A DNA stretch of 64,000 bases from Pectobacterium aquaticum (GCF_003382565.3 NZ_CP086253.1:2542001-2606000); one strand, 5' to 3'; shown: positions 34,685 through 43,406, counted from the first letter of the stretch. Made by a program: numbers and translations. The notes: generated by a model from the letters alone, not told the origin.

Positions 34685-35224
34685 TTAACTCTGTTGATTC
34701 AGGATCAATTGCCCGTTTCGATCTACTGGAATTTGTGTACCAGGATCGCGATCCATGCGGATTTTACCCTGCTGGTCGCCGATTTTATAGGTGACATCAT
34801 AACCCAGAACTTTTTGTGATTTGTCGTACACCGTCTGACAGCGCTGTTGCTGCGTCGTGTACGTATCATTTTCCTGCATGCCGCTTTGTACGCGGTTACC
34901 TGCATAACCACCGGCCAACGCGCCCGCGACCGTTGCAACATCCTTACCGCGTCCACCACCAAACTGGTGCCCCAGAACCCCCCCCGCTACGGCACCCAGC
35001 ACCGAACCAGCAATCTGGTTTTCATCCTGTACCGGACGACGGTGAGTCACATTGACATTACGGCATTCTTGACGAGGCGTTTTGACCGTTTCTTTAATGG
35101 GTGTTGCTGTTAGCACCTGTGCAAACTGGGGTTTAGAGGAAAAAACTTCCATACTCGCCACCGCTGCCACACCCAATGCCGCAGCCACACCAATACCTAC
35201 ACCCGCTAACATGGATTTGTTCAC
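34685..35224 (-). CDS. ycfJ: Glycine-zipper protein YcfJ
   Basis: A 179-residue envelope protein, equal to E. coli YcfJ in length. An N-terminal hydrophobic segment (LAGVGIGVAAALGVAAVASM) is followed by a glycine-zipper 2TM region (GSVLGAVAGGVLGHQFGGG and GALAGGYAGNRVQ). It ends in YDVTYKIGDQQGKIRMDRDPG. No enzymatic role is known. I place the start at GTG 35224, which has a strong GGGAGGT site six bases upstream and restores the family start (M)NKSMLAG. The longer ATG frame adds 22 unsupported residues. Confidence 0.92.
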   Translation of the reverse strand: MNKSMLAGVGIGVAAALGVAAVASMEVFSSKPQFAQVLTATPIKETVKTPRQECRNVNVTHRRPVQDENQIAGSVLGAVAGGVLGHQFGGGRGKDVATVAGALAGGYAGNRVQSGMQENDTYTTQQQRCQTVYDKSQKVLGYDVTYKIGDQQGKIRMDRDPGTQIPVDRNGQLILNQQS

Positions 35225-35640
35225 AGGATACCTCCCGAATCTATTCTCACGCATTCCCCACCTGCAATCCTGACGAAACATTCCTGACAAAACATTGTTT
35301 TACGCCAGCTCGCGTTTAACGCGATGAATCCGATGGTTCCTTCTGAATATCAGCATTCAGAATTTTCGGCGTGCGTGCTACGCCATCTGTAAACAGTGGA
35401 AAGTCTGCACAATGTTTCACACTCTCGCAATAAGACTAATTAACCAAAACTGTCAGATTCGTAACATAAAACCGTCATTTGGGAATTATCTTAACTGGAA
35501 TTGGTAATAGGACGATATTTTATACTGCCATATCAGCGAAGTAGCCAATAACGCTACGGCTCAGAAACAGGGGGTTGTGAGTAGATCGACGGAAAGAGAG
35601 GATCACTGAGGAAGAATAAGATAGCCGCTGACAGAAAAGA
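35225..35640. other. Intergenic stretch ycfJ-ndh
   Basis: Roughly 415 bases between the ycfJ start and the ndh terminator. It should hold the ycfJ promoter. E. coli-type neighbours bhsA and comR are not visible here, nor any convincing small ORF or repeat. Confidence 0.45.
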
Positions 35641-35672
35641 ATACGGGCATGACATTGCGTTCATGCCCGTAT
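35641..35672 (-). terminator. Terminator after ndh
   Basis: A perfect 12-bp stem ATACGGGCATGA/TCATGCCCGTAT with an 8-base loop lies 25 bases past the ndh stop on its strand. TCTTTTCT follows on the minus strand. Confidence 0.82.
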
Positions 35673-35696
35673 CAGAAAGCGGTCAGTTACGATGGA

Positions 35697-37001
35697 TTAA
35701 TGCAGCTTCAGACGCGGGCGAATCACCCGGTTGATCCCACCGACCAGCATCATCAAGCCAGTTTTGACATAGCCATGCAGAGCAACCTGGTGCATGCGAT
35801 AGAGGGAGATATACACGAAACGTGCAATCCGCCCTTCTACCATGACGGAGCCCCGCATCAGGTTCCCCATCAGACTGCCAACCGTACTGAATTTAGACAG
35901 TGAAACCAGCGAACCGTGATCTTTATAGACGTAAGGTTTCAGCGTTTGTCCGTTCAACAACGCGATGATATTGCTGTGACAGCGTGATGCCATCTGGTGA
36001 GCCGCCTGCGCACGTGGTGGAACAAAACCACCGCCTTCCTGCGGGCAGGAGGCGCAGTCGCCAATGGCGAAAATGTTGGGATCGCGCGTCGTCTGCAACG
36101 TCGGCTCAACCACCAGTTGGTTAATCCGGTTCGTTTCCAAACCTGCAATCTCTTTCATCGCATCCGGTGCCTTGATACCTGCCGCCCAAACCATCAGATC
36201 GGCTTCAATAAATTCACCGTCCTTGGTATTCAGACCGCCACGTTCTGCGCTGGTCACCATGGTTTTCGTCAGCACACGGACGCCAATGTTGTTCAACTCC
36301 TGATGCGCAGCCGCTGAAATACGCGGCGGCAGTGCAGGCAGAATACGTTCGCCCGCTTCCACCAGTGTCACATTCAGCGTTTGGTTATCCAGCCCGTCAA
36401 AGCCATAGCTGTGCAGCTGTTTCACCGCGTTATGCAATTCCGCAGACAACTCGACCCCTGTCGCACCACCGCCCACAATCGCGATGTTCACGCGCTCTTT
36501 TTCTTCCTGATTTGCCGTGAATTTCAGGAACAAATTCAGCATTTCATTATGGAAACGACGGGCTTGTTTCGGGTTATCCAGGAAAATACAGTGATCTTTC
36601 ACGCCCGGCGTGCCGAAGTCATTGGAGGCACTGCCTAATGCCACCACCAAAATGTCATACGGGATACGGCGCGCCGCAACCAGTACATCACCTTGCTCGT
36701 CACACACTTCAGCCAGTTGAATCTGCTGCTGCTCACGATCGATGTCCGTCAGCATGCCCAATTGGAACTGGAAATAGTGGTTGCGAGCGTGGGCCAGATA
36801 GCTCAGCGCATCCATATCGTCGTCCAGCGAGCCGGTTGCCACTTCATGCAGCAGCGGTTTCCACAGGTGGCTGTGGTTGCGATCCACCAGCGTGATCTCC
36901 GCTTTTTTCTTGCGTCCTAACTTGTGGCCCAAACTCGTTGCGAGTTCAAGTCCGCCAGCTCCCCCGCCGACAATGACAATTTTTTTGGTTGGTGATGTCA
37001 A
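35697..37001 (-). CDS. ndh: Type II NADH:quinone dehydrogenase Ndh
   Basis: Peripheral inner-membrane flavoprotein that oxidises NADH and reduces ubiquinone without pumping protons. It has 434 residues as in E. coli. The FAD-binding IVGGGAGGLELAT is near residue 10, the NADH-binding IAIVGGGATGVELSAEL near 170, and IFAIGDCASCPQ near 320. The amphipathic C-terminus ends RVIRPRLKLH. A perfect FNR box lies 136 bases upstream, consistent with anaerobic repression as in E. coli. Confidence 0.97.
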   Translation of the reverse strand: MTSPTKKIVIVGGGAGGLELATSLGHKLGRKKKAEITLVDRNHSHLWKPLLHEVATGSLDDDMDALSYLAHARNHYFQFQLGMLTDIDREQQQIQLAEVCDEQGDVLVAARRIPYDILVVALGSASNDFGTPGVKDHCIFLDNPKQARRFHNEMLNLFLKFTANQEEKERVNIAIVGGGATGVELSAELHNAVKQLHSYGFDGLDNQTLNVTLVEAGERILPALPPRISAAAHQELNNIGVRVLTKTMVTSAERGGLNTKDGEFIEADLMVWAAGIKAPDAMKEIAGLETNRINQLVVEPTLQTTRDPNIFAIGDCASCPQEGGGFVPPRAQAAHQMASRCHSNIIALLNGQTLKPYVYKDHGSLVSLSKFSTVGSLMGNLMRGSVMVEGRIARFVYISLYRMHQVALHGYVKTGLMMLVGGINRVIRPRLKLH

Positions 37002-37368
37002 AATGACCCCCTAAAATGTGAACCAATCGTTAATAAAGAGTAAAAAATAATATCCTTATATAACATAGGGTTCGCGTAAGTTAAGCCTGATATCTGCTGC
37101 AAGAATAGCACGCTAGGTTATTTGGTCATACCAAAATTGATATATATCAATTTATTTTGCTACGTAGGTTTTTAGCGAGAAAATTCCATCTTTATTTCAG
37201 TGGATTAGCGAAAGTCGGTGGGAAGAGAAAATGCTGAATCGTGCGCAAATGCGCCGTTGGATGAACTAAGAAAAGTAAATAAATTGCGTCATGCCTCCTG
37301 ATCCCCTATCAAACAAGGGCATCAGAAGGAACGACAGCAGCCATTAATCGCTCATCGCTAATGCAGGG
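37002..37368. other. Intergenic stretch ndh-ycfP
   Basis: AT-rich; contains the ndh promoter and an FNR box (37137-37150). A 12-codon mini-ORF (MLNRAQMRRWMN) with a GGAAGAG site lies at 37231-37269 on the plus strand. No ERIC element is present in this gap. Confidence 0.5.
37137..37150. promoter_or_regulatory. FNR box upstream of ndh
   Basis: TTGATATATATCAA is a perfect match to the FNR consensus TTGAT-N4-ATCAA. E. coli ndh is repressed by FNR through such sites, so the same aerobic/anaerobic switch is expected here. Its distance from the ndh ATG (about 136 bases) implies a position upstream of the core promoter. Confidence 0.85.
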
Positions 37369-37911
37369 TTAACCGAGCGTTTTGAAGGCTTTTATCCGCT
37401 GTAAATGGGGGGAGATGCTTTTGAATTTATGCGTCTGAATATCGTCCCAAACGATCTCGTAATACGTTCCCAACGTCTGCGCGCTACGCTGGCTGTCGAG
37501 CATTTCATCCTGACGAGAGAGCATCACCATACAGCGATCGCGGTTCTTTTCACGAAAGTTCGCCACGCACTTCGTGGCAATATCCAGATACTCTTCTGGG
37601 CGATCAATTTTCCCGCTCATGTTTTCCTGCGGGAAAAGGTTAGGATTAACGATAACTTGTCGTATATCACACAGGAAACCGACACGTTCGGCCCAGAATC
37701 CCCCCAACCCCACGCCACAAATCAGCGGACGATCGTCATCAGACTGCTGAATCGTCTTATCCACCTGCTTGAGCAGATGTTGCATATCATGACGCGGATG
37801 CAACGTGCTGTAGCTAATCAGCCGTACATCTTCATCAATAAACTGAAGCTGCAGGACCTTTTCATGGTTGCCGGGGCTGGTCGAGTCAAAACCGTGTAAA
37901 TAGATAATCAT
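37369..37911 (-). CDS. ycfP: UPF0227 alpha/beta-hydrolase-like protein YcfP
   Basis: Conserved 180-residue protein of the esterase-like UPF0227 family, same length as E. coli YcfP. It starts MIIYLHGFDSTSPGNHEKV (oxyanion-type HGF motif). The nucleophile elbow position reads CGVGLGGFWAER, with Gly in place of the usual Ser, so catalysis is doubtful. The C-terminus QTHKFKSISPHLQRIKAFKTLG is strongly conserved. It follows nagZ on the same strand, with an ERIC element between. Confidence 0.94.
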   Translation of the reverse strand: MIIYLHGFDSTSPGNHEKVLQLQFIDEDVRLISYSTLHPRHDMQHLLKQVDKTIQQSDDDRPLICGVGLGGFWAERVGFLCDIRQVIVNPNLFPQENMSGKIDRPEEYLDIATKCVANFREKNRDRCMVMLSRQDEMLDSQRSAQTLGTYYEIVWDDIQTHKFKSISPHLQRIKAFKTLG

Positions 37912-37956
37912 CTTTCATCCTCACCGCAGACTAAGTTGCCTATTTCTCGCCATTTT

Positions 37957-38083
37957 TATGCCCGTCATACTTCAAGCTGCTTGTGCGTTGGCTTCCCTTA
38001 CTCACCCCAGTCACTTACCTAAGTAAGCTCCTGGGGATTCGCGCAGTTGCCGCCTTCACGCAACTCGAATTATTTAGTGTATA
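37957..38083. repeat. ERIC element, copy 3 (127 bp), overlapping nagZ
   Basis: The best ERIC match in the window: CTCACCCCAGTCACTTACCT and AAGTAAGCTCCTGGGGATTC are almost the published consensus. Its last ten bases are the stop codon and final codons of nagZ, so the element lies within that gene's 3' end and in the nagZ-ycfP transcript. Confidence 0.9.
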
Positions 38084-39093
38084 TGCGCTTGCCAGCGCTC
38101 GCTGAGCAATGTGAGCGCCTGATTAGCCTGCTTCCAGCGTGGCGAATCCAGCAGTTCCCGACGAGAAAACGAACCCTGATGATATAAGCGCGTCGGTTGT
38201 TCCGCTTTGACCGGGGACAGGTTATCCAGCACGCTGACCGCCCCTTCACGATGGTTACAGACCAGAATCATGTCACATCCTGCCTGCAACGCCGCCTGAG
38301 CCCGCTCGGGATAGCTGCCCATCACGGCGGCACCTTCCATCGAGAGATCGTCAGAGAAAATGATGCCATCAAAACCCAGCTCTTCACGCAGCACCGTTTT
38401 GAGCCAATAGGACGAACCACTGGCAGGACGCGGATCGGCCTCTGTGTAAATCACGTGGGCAGGCATGATCGCATCCAACTGCTGGCGCTGGATCAGTTCT
38501 TTAAAAATCAGCATGTCGTGTGCGCGAATCTCCGCAAGCGGACGCGGATCGCGCGGGGTTTCTTTATGTGAATCGGCGCTGACCGCACCGTGGCCGGGGA
38601 AGTGCTTACCCGTGACCTTCATACCCGCGCAATGCATGCCGCGAATAAAGCTTTGCGCTACGGCCAGTGCCGTCTCTGGATTGGCATGGAATGAACGCTC
38701 ACCAATCGCCGCGCTCTGGTGGCCGATATCCAGCACCGGCGCAAAGCTAATATCGATATCCATCGCGATCATTTCTGCCGCCATCAGCCAGCCGCCTTCT
38801 TCCGCCAAACGCAGGGCTTCTGATTCGCTATTTAATGCCGCGAATGCCTGCGCGGCAGGCAGACGAGTAAATCCGTCACGAAAACGCTGAACGCGCCCAC
38901 CTTCTTGATCCACGGACACCACAAGGCGCTCGCGCGACGCCGCGCGGATTTGACGCACCAGTTCGCGCAACTGCGCCGCGTCATGAAAATTACGGGTAAA
39001 CAGAATCACGCCGCCAACCAGCGGATGTTCCAGCACTTCACGATCTTCTGCATCCAGCTCATAGCTGGCAACGTCTAACATTACCGGACCCAC
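38074..39093 (-). CDS. nagZ: Beta-N-acetylhexosaminidase NagZ
   Basis: Cytoplasmic glycoside hydrolase family 3 enzyme that removes GlcNAc from anhydromuropeptides in cell-wall recycling. It has 339 residues (E. coli 341). The flexible catalytic loop GKHFPGHGAVSADSHKE carries the general acid-base His, and Asp in IFSDDLSMEGA is the nucleophile. The start is GTG at 39093 with GAGG five bases upstream (MGPVMLDV in the family). The C-terminus QAHIH differs from relatives and is partly encoded by the inserted ERIC element. Confidence 0.95.
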   Translation of the reverse strand: MGPVMLDVASYELDAEDREVLEHPLVGGVILFTRNFHDAAQLRELVRQIRAASRERLVVSVDQEGGRVQRFRDGFTRLPAAQAFAALNSESEALRLAEEGGWLMAAEMIAMDIDISFAPVLDIGHQSAAIGERSFHANPETALAVAQSFIRGMHCAGMKVTGKHFPGHGAVSADSHKETPRDPRPLAEIRAHDMLIFKELIQRQQLDAIMPAHVIYTEADPRPASGSSYWLKTVLREELGFDGIIFSDDLSMEGAAVMGSYPERAQAALQAGCDMILVCNHREGAVSVLDNLSPVKAEQPTRLYHQGSFSRRELLDSPRWKQANQALTLLSERWQAHIH

Positions 39094-39154
39094 AAAAACC
39101 TCATTCTTAAGAGTGTACTGCTTAATGAAATGATCTTTACCACAAAAAGCCTGA

Positions 39155-40039
39155 CTATAGCCGATGACCTAACTGTAGCCGATGATATAGCGCGGGAATG
39201 TCCGCTAAAAACTCGGGGTTCTTCGTTTGCTGCCAGCGAACCTCAAGCCACATCAATACCAGATAATCGACCCAGGGGAACCACTGCATCATCTGTTGCT
39301 GGAGGCGGCTCACGGAAAACCCTCGCCGATGTCGCTGGTAGCTCTGTAGAAAATGCGTTTGCGCCTGGCTTTCCATCTGGCTGGCTCGCACAATAAACGC
39401 CAGTTCAAAGGCAATATCGCCATCTGAGGCATATTCCCAATCAATCAGTATCGTTTCTTGTGGAGTAATCAGCAGGTTTTCAGCATGCACATCGAGGTGG
39501 AGAGGTGCCAACGCCAAAGGCGTGGGTAGCGCCGCACGCTGAAAGTAATGGTGGGCACGCAACAACGCGGGCGAACGGCGGCGCGGATCCATCAACTGCC
39601 AGTGCTGCGCGAATAGCACTTTGAGATCGATAGAATGGCCGCTACGCGGCTGGCGATGAAGCTGAGACAATATTCGCGCCACTTCGCCATTAGCCAGCAT
39701 CATCAGGAACTCATCAGAGGTGGCAATGCGCCCCGGCACCCACTCAACAATCAGCCAGTCGTCACGCCACAGTCGCGGCCGTGGTGCGAGACCTATCGCC
39801 GACATCTGCCGCAGCAAGGCGAATTCGCGCTGGCGATCGACGCCCATTTTCCGCTCGGTTGGCGACTGCCGACGCGCAAGCCATTCGATGTCCGGCCCAC
39901 GGATACGCCAGCTTTTACTACTCAACCCACCAACCAGTTCAAAGCGAATATCCGCCATCTCCACAGTTGGGAAATATTTCTGGATCGTCGCAGTCAGCTG
40001 CTGGTGGATGCCTGCCTGCTTAATGCTGAACGGCGCCAT
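39155..40039 (-). CDS. thiK: Thiamine kinase ThiK
   Basis: Aminoglycoside-phosphotransferase-fold kinase that phosphorylates thiamine in the salvage pathway. From the ATG at 40039 it has 294 residues (E. coli 274). LHLDVHAENLL (catalytic Asp, Asn) and LIDWEYASDGDIAFEL (metal-binding Asp) are clear, and PWVDYLVLMWLEVRWQQT is the family C-terminal region. An ATG seven codons earlier is possible. The start overlaps the lpoB end by 20 bases, so it is in the ycfL-lpoB-thiK-nagZ unit as in E. coli. Confidence 0.9.
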   Translation of the reverse strand: MAPFSIKQAGIHQQLTATIQKYFPTVEMADIRFELVGGLSSKSWRIRGPDIEWLARRQSPTERKMGVDRQREFALLRQMSAIGLAPRPRLWRDDWLIVEWVPGRIATSDEFLMMLANGEVARILSQLHRQPRSGHSIDLKVLFAQHWQLMDPRRRSPALLRAHHYFQRAALPTPLALAPLHLDVHAENLLITPQETILIDWEYASDGDIAFELAFIVRASQMESQAQTHFLQSYQRHRRGFSVSRLQQQMMQWFPWVDYLVLMWLEVRWQQTKNPEFLADIPALYHRLQLGHRL

Positions 40040-40601
40040 TGCCTGACCACACAATTTCACCGGTCTGCACCAGCATCAGTTGCATGTCGAGCTGCGGCGA
40101 TTTCACATCACCACTGACGTCGCTGTACAGCACATACTGCGCGCTGACATAGCGCGCCAGACCAATCGCCTTGCTGCGCGATCCTAAGCTGTCGTCAACC
40201 GACAGGCCCAGCGTTTGTTTTGCAGCGGCCAGTTGCTCACGCGGCACCAGCGTAAACGCCTTACCGGAAGATAACGCGCTGTACAACGCGCCCGTCGCTT
40301 TCGCGATCGGCAGTGAACCATTGGTGTTATTTTTCACACTATCCACCAGCAAGATGCTGCCCGGCGTGACGCCATCAGCTTTCAGCATTTGCGCCACCAG
40401 CGGATTAATGCTGGCTTCCCAGTTCAACGTCTGAATTTTTGGCGGTTGTGGTACGGATTCCCCCGGCGGCGGCGTTGGCGTGGTCGGCACTTGAGGCTCA
40501 ACGGGCTCAATCGTCGCAGGTGGTTCGGTCGGTTCCGGCGGACGACTGGGGCAGCCTGTCAGGACCAATGCCGCCAGTATCACCCCTAGATACTTTTTCA
40601 T
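40020..40601 (-). CDS. lpoB: Penicillin-binding protein activator LpoB
   Basis: Outer-membrane lipoprotein that reaches through the periplasm to activate PBP1B. It has 193 residues. The lipobox LTGC puts the acylated Cys at 17. A long Pro-rich disordered linker follows (about 20-53), then the globular domain (WEASINPLVAQML to the C-terminus), with QYVLYSDVSGDVKSP conserved. It sits between ycfL and thiK as in E. coli. Confidence 0.94.
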   Translation of the reverse strand: MKKYLGVILAALVLTGCPSRPPEPTEPPATIEPVEPQVPTTPTPPPGESVPQPPKIQTLNWEASINPLVAQMLKADGVTPGSILLVDSVKNNTNGSLPIAKATGALYSALSSGKAFTLVPREQLAAAKQTLGLSVDDSLGSRSKAIGLARYVSAQYVLYSDVSGDVKSPQLDMQLMLVQTGEIVWSGNGAVQH

Positions 40602-40622
40602 ATTTTCTCTCTCTGCACAGCA

Positions 40623-41003
40623 TTACAAAAACAGATGAAGACGGACCTGACGCGCAGTAGGACTGCTGCGCGTTGAAAAAACCGTCATTTCCGTCTGTGG
40701 CGGGATTTCAATGGACTGCACCTCTTCAAAAGGCAGTACATCCAGCCCGTTTTCGTCATACCAATAGAAACGGTAATGCACGGTCACCGCCTGTGAGGCG
40801 TCGTTGCTGACGACGGAAGACGCACGCAGTCGGCCATTTTCTGAATCCAGCGACGGGTTCCCCGCGGTAATCTCGGCCGATAACACAGGTGCATCCAATA
40901 CCAGCGTTTGCCGCTCATTGATGGTCAGCACTTTTGGCGCACTACAACCCACCAGCAGCCCAACCATCAAACACGCGGACAGAAAAAACATCGGGTTACG
41001 CAT
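40623..41003 (-). CDS. ycfL: DUF1425 lipoprotein YcfL
   Basis: Predicted lipoprotein of 126 residues. Signal peptide with LVGC, acylated Cys at 20. The mature part is of the YcfL/DUF1425 type, with YRFYWYDENGLDV as the conserved core. No function is established. It is between hinT and lpoB, the conserved E. coli order, and is probably co-transcribed with lpoB, 21 bases away. Confidence 0.88.
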   Translation of the reverse strand: MRNPMFFLSACLMVGLLVGCSAPKVLTINERQTLVLDAPVLSAEITAGNPSLDSENGRLRASSVVSNDASQAVTVHYRFYWYDENGLDVLPFEEVQSIEIPPQTEMTVFSTRSSPTARQVRLHLFL

Positions 41004-41081
41004 GATGTTCTCGCATGATGGTTTTCTCGCACGACAGTCTACCCATGACTATCGAACCAGGTTCTGTAAGATCTCGTTCTA

Positions 41082-41438
41082 TCAGATCTCGTTCGCCAGC
41101 AAAGGCCCTAATGCGCGGCCACCCAACAGATGCATGTGGATATGATAAACCTCCTGCCCGCCGTGTCGGTTGCAGTTAATGATCAGGCGATAGCCATCTT
41201 CTGCAATGCCTTCCTGCTGCGCAATTTTACCCGCGACCGTCACCATACGTCCCAGCGCAGCTTCATGCTCGGGAGCCGTGTCGTTAACGGTAGGGATCAA
41301 GACATTCGGGATAATCAGGATATGGGTTGGCGTGCGAGGCGCAATGTCACGGAAGGCGGTGACCAGTTCATCCTGATACACGATATCGGCAGGAATTTCC
41401 CGGCGGATGATTTTACTAAAGATGGTTTCTTCAGCCAT
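41082..41438 (-). CDS. hinT: Purine nucleoside phosphoramidase HinT
   Basis: HIT-family hydrolase of adenosine phosphoramidates. It has 118 residues (E. coli 119). The histidine triad HIHMH lies at 99-103, preceded by QEVY and followed by LLGGR. N-terminal ETIFSKIIRREIPADIVYQD is typical. It is the first gene of the hinT-ycfL-lpoB-thiK-nagZ set and is separated from ptsG by 222 bases including the ptsG terminator. Confidence 0.96.
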   Translation of the reverse strand: MAEETIFSKIIRREIPADIVYQDELVTAFRDIAPRTPTHILIIPNVLIPTVNDTAPEHEAALGRMVTVAGKIAQQEGIAEDGYRLIINCNRHGGQEVYHIHMHLLGGRALGPLLANEI

Positions 41439-41616
41439 GATTGATTTCCTTGTTAAAGCTGGCGTTGAACGACGTCATCTAGGCAGTATGAGTGACATAT
41501 TCCATTTCTTTCAACCTTCTTCGTCTATTTCTGGTGCGGGTGGTCAAAATACGACACGCAGGGAAATGATCGGCACACCAGCCTTATAATGGAAAATGTG
41601 CATTTGTTGTGTCCAT

Positions 41617-41641
41617 AAAAAAGGGGCTTTCGCCCCTTTTT
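41617..41641 (-). terminator. Terminator after ptsG
   Basis: Stem GGGGC/GCCCC with loop TTTC is flanked by six A on the left and five T on the right. It is an intrinsic terminator 20 bases past the ptsG stop and works in either direction. Confidence 0.88.
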
Positions 41642-41660
41642 ACCACTCCCCAACAACACA

Positions 41661-43094
41661 TCAGTGGTTACGGATGTAGTCGTCCATGTCGGTTTTCAGG
41701 TTATCGGATTTGGTACCGAAAATGGCCTGAACACCGGAACCTGCCACAACCACACCTGCTGCGCCCAGTTTTTTCAGGCCAGCCTGATCAACTTTAGCCA
41801 CATCGCCTACGCTAACGCGCAGACGGGTGATGCACGCATCTAGGTTAGTGATGTTTTCTTTACCACCAAACGCGCTAACCAGTGCGGCAGCCATTTCAGT
41901 GCTGTCCTGTGAGGTTTGCTCAGAGGCGCTATCTTCACGGCCCGGCGTTTTCAGATTCAGTTTGGCAATCAGAACGCGGAAAATGGTGTAGTAAATCAGC
42001 GCATAGCACAGACCCACAATCGGGAACAGCCACAGGTTGCTACCGTTGCCGCTCAGTACCACAAAGTCGATCAGACCGTGAGAGAAGCTTGTGCCATCAC
42101 GCATGCCCAACAGGATACAGATTGGGAATGCCAGACCCGCCAGAATCGCATGGATCACATACAGAATCGGCGCAACGAACATGAAGGAGAACTCAATTGG
42201 CTCGGTGATACCCGTCAGGAACGAGGTCAGCGCCGCAGAGATCATGATGCCGCCCACTTTCGCGCGGTTTTCTGGTTTAGCAGAGTGCCAAATAGCAATG
42301 GCCGCAGCTGGCAAGCCGTACATTTTAAACAGGAAACCGCCGGACAGTTTACCCGCAGTCGGGTCACCTGCAATGTAACGAGGGATATCGCCGTGGAAAA
42401 CCTGACCCGCCGCATTGGTGAACTCACCCACCTGCATTTGGAAAGGGACGTTCCAGATATGGTGCAGACCAAACGGGACCAGAGAACGTTCAACGATCCC
42501 ATAGATACCGAATGCCAGCATCGGGTTCTCATTCGCTGCCCAATGTGAAAACGTTTGGATAGCGCTACCGACCGGTGGCCAGATGAAAGACAGCACAGCA
42601 CCGGTAATGATTGCCGTCAGACCGGAAATAATCGGCACAAAGCGTTTACCGGCAAAGAAGCCCAGATACTCAGGCAACTGAATGCGGTAGAAACGGTTAA
42701 ACATATACGCGGCAATCGCACCGGCAATGATCCCGCCCAGCACACCGGTATCTGCCAGATGCTTCGCCGTGATCTCGGCAGCCGGTAGATTAAGAACCAG
42801 CGGCGCAATCGCAGCCATGGTCTTAACCATGATGCCATAAGCCACCACCGCCGCCAGTGCGGAAACACCGTCGTTATTAGTGAAGCCCAGGGCAACACCA
42901 ATAGCAAAAATCAACGGCATGTTGGCAAACACCGAGTCACCGGCCTGTGCCATGACGCTGGAGACAATTCCAGGCAACCAGCTAAAATTGGCCGAACCGA
43001 CACCCAGCAGGATACCTGCTATAGGGAGTACGGATACGGGCAGCATTAGCGACTTACCTACTTTTTGCAGGTTTGCGAATGCATTCTTGAACAT
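41661..43094 (-). CDS. ptsG: Glucose-specific PTS enzyme IICB
   Basis: Glucose permease of the phosphotransferase system: imports glucose while phosphorylating it. At 477 residues it equals E. coli PtsG. The membrane EIIC domain covers about 1-390 (FKNAFANLQKVGKSLMLPV at the start; GITEPIEFSFMF conserved). A linker of acidic/polar residues follows, then EIIB with the phosphorylated Cys near 421 in NLDACITRLRVSVGDV. The upstream DNA carries Mlc- and CRP-like sites, in line with the E. coli glucose regulon. Confidence 0.97.
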   Translation of the reverse strand: MFKNAFANLQKVGKSLMLPVSVLPIAGILLGVGSANFSWLPGIVSSVMAQAGDSVFANMPLIFAIGVALGFTNNDGVSALAAVVAYGIMVKTMAAIAPLVLNLPAAEITAKHLADTGVLGGIIAGAIAAYMFNRFYRIQLPEYLGFFAGKRFVPIISGLTAIITGAVLSFIWPPVGSAIQTFSHWAANENPMLAFGIYGIVERSLVPFGLHHIWNVPFQMQVGEFTNAAGQVFHGDIPRYIAGDPTAGKLSGGFLFKMYGLPAAAIAIWHSAKPENRAKVGGIMISAALTSFLTGITEPIEFSFMFVAPILYVIHAILAGLAFPICILLGMRDGTSFSHGLIDFVVLSGNGSNLWLFPIVGLCYALIYYTIFRVLIAKLNLKTPGREDSASEQTSQDSTEMAAALVSAFGGKENITNLDACITRLRVSVGDVAKVDQAGLKKLGAAGVVVAGSGVQAIFGTKSDNLKTDMDDYIRNH

Positions 43095-43199
43095 AATTGA
43101 GTGTGCTCCTGAGTAATAGTGCTTTTACTTCTGATACTTCATATAAGCAAAGACGGGGAGGACGGCCTTTGCGAGTTGGGGTGTCTTAGCCCCCTTTAA

Positions 43200-43218
43200 T
43201 TTTTACGCAGAGTAAAAT
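43200..43218. promoter_or_regulatory. Probable Mlc operator of ptsG
   Basis: TTTTACGCAGAGTAAAA is a palindrome with arms TTTTAC/GTAAAA. In minus-strand reading, TATTTTACTCTGCGTAAAAA closely resembles the E. coli ptsG P1 Mlc site (TTTTACTCTGTGTAA). It lies about 110 bases before the ATG. Glucose-dependent derepression is expected by analogy. Confidence 0.7.
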
Positions 43219-43235
43219 AAATAGCGTTCACAATG

Positions 43236-43251
43236 TTTGATTGCTATCACG
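43236..43251. promoter_or_regulatory. CRP-like site of ptsG
   Basis: TTTGATTGCTATCACG fits TGTGA-N6-TCACA at eight of ten core positions and lies just upstream of the Mlc site relative to ptsG. Activation by cAMP-CRP would match E. coli ptsG. Confidence 0.55.
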
Positions 43252-43381
43252 TTTCCACAAGCCAAAAGGCTGAGATCGAACAGATATTGCACTTTCTTGT
43301 GATATATCGCTAAAAAACACGTCCCCCTGAAGAGGAAAAACCTAATCAAGGGGATGATGAAGCGCTATTAATTACACGGAT

Positions 43382-43406
43382 AAAAAAAACTCGGCTATTT
43401 TCAGCC
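43382..43406 (-). terminator. Probable terminator after ycfH
   Basis: On the minus strand a short stem GGCT/AGCC with a 6-base loop lies directly after the ycfH stop, followed closely by eight T. The stem is short, so it may be weak. Confidence 0.5.
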
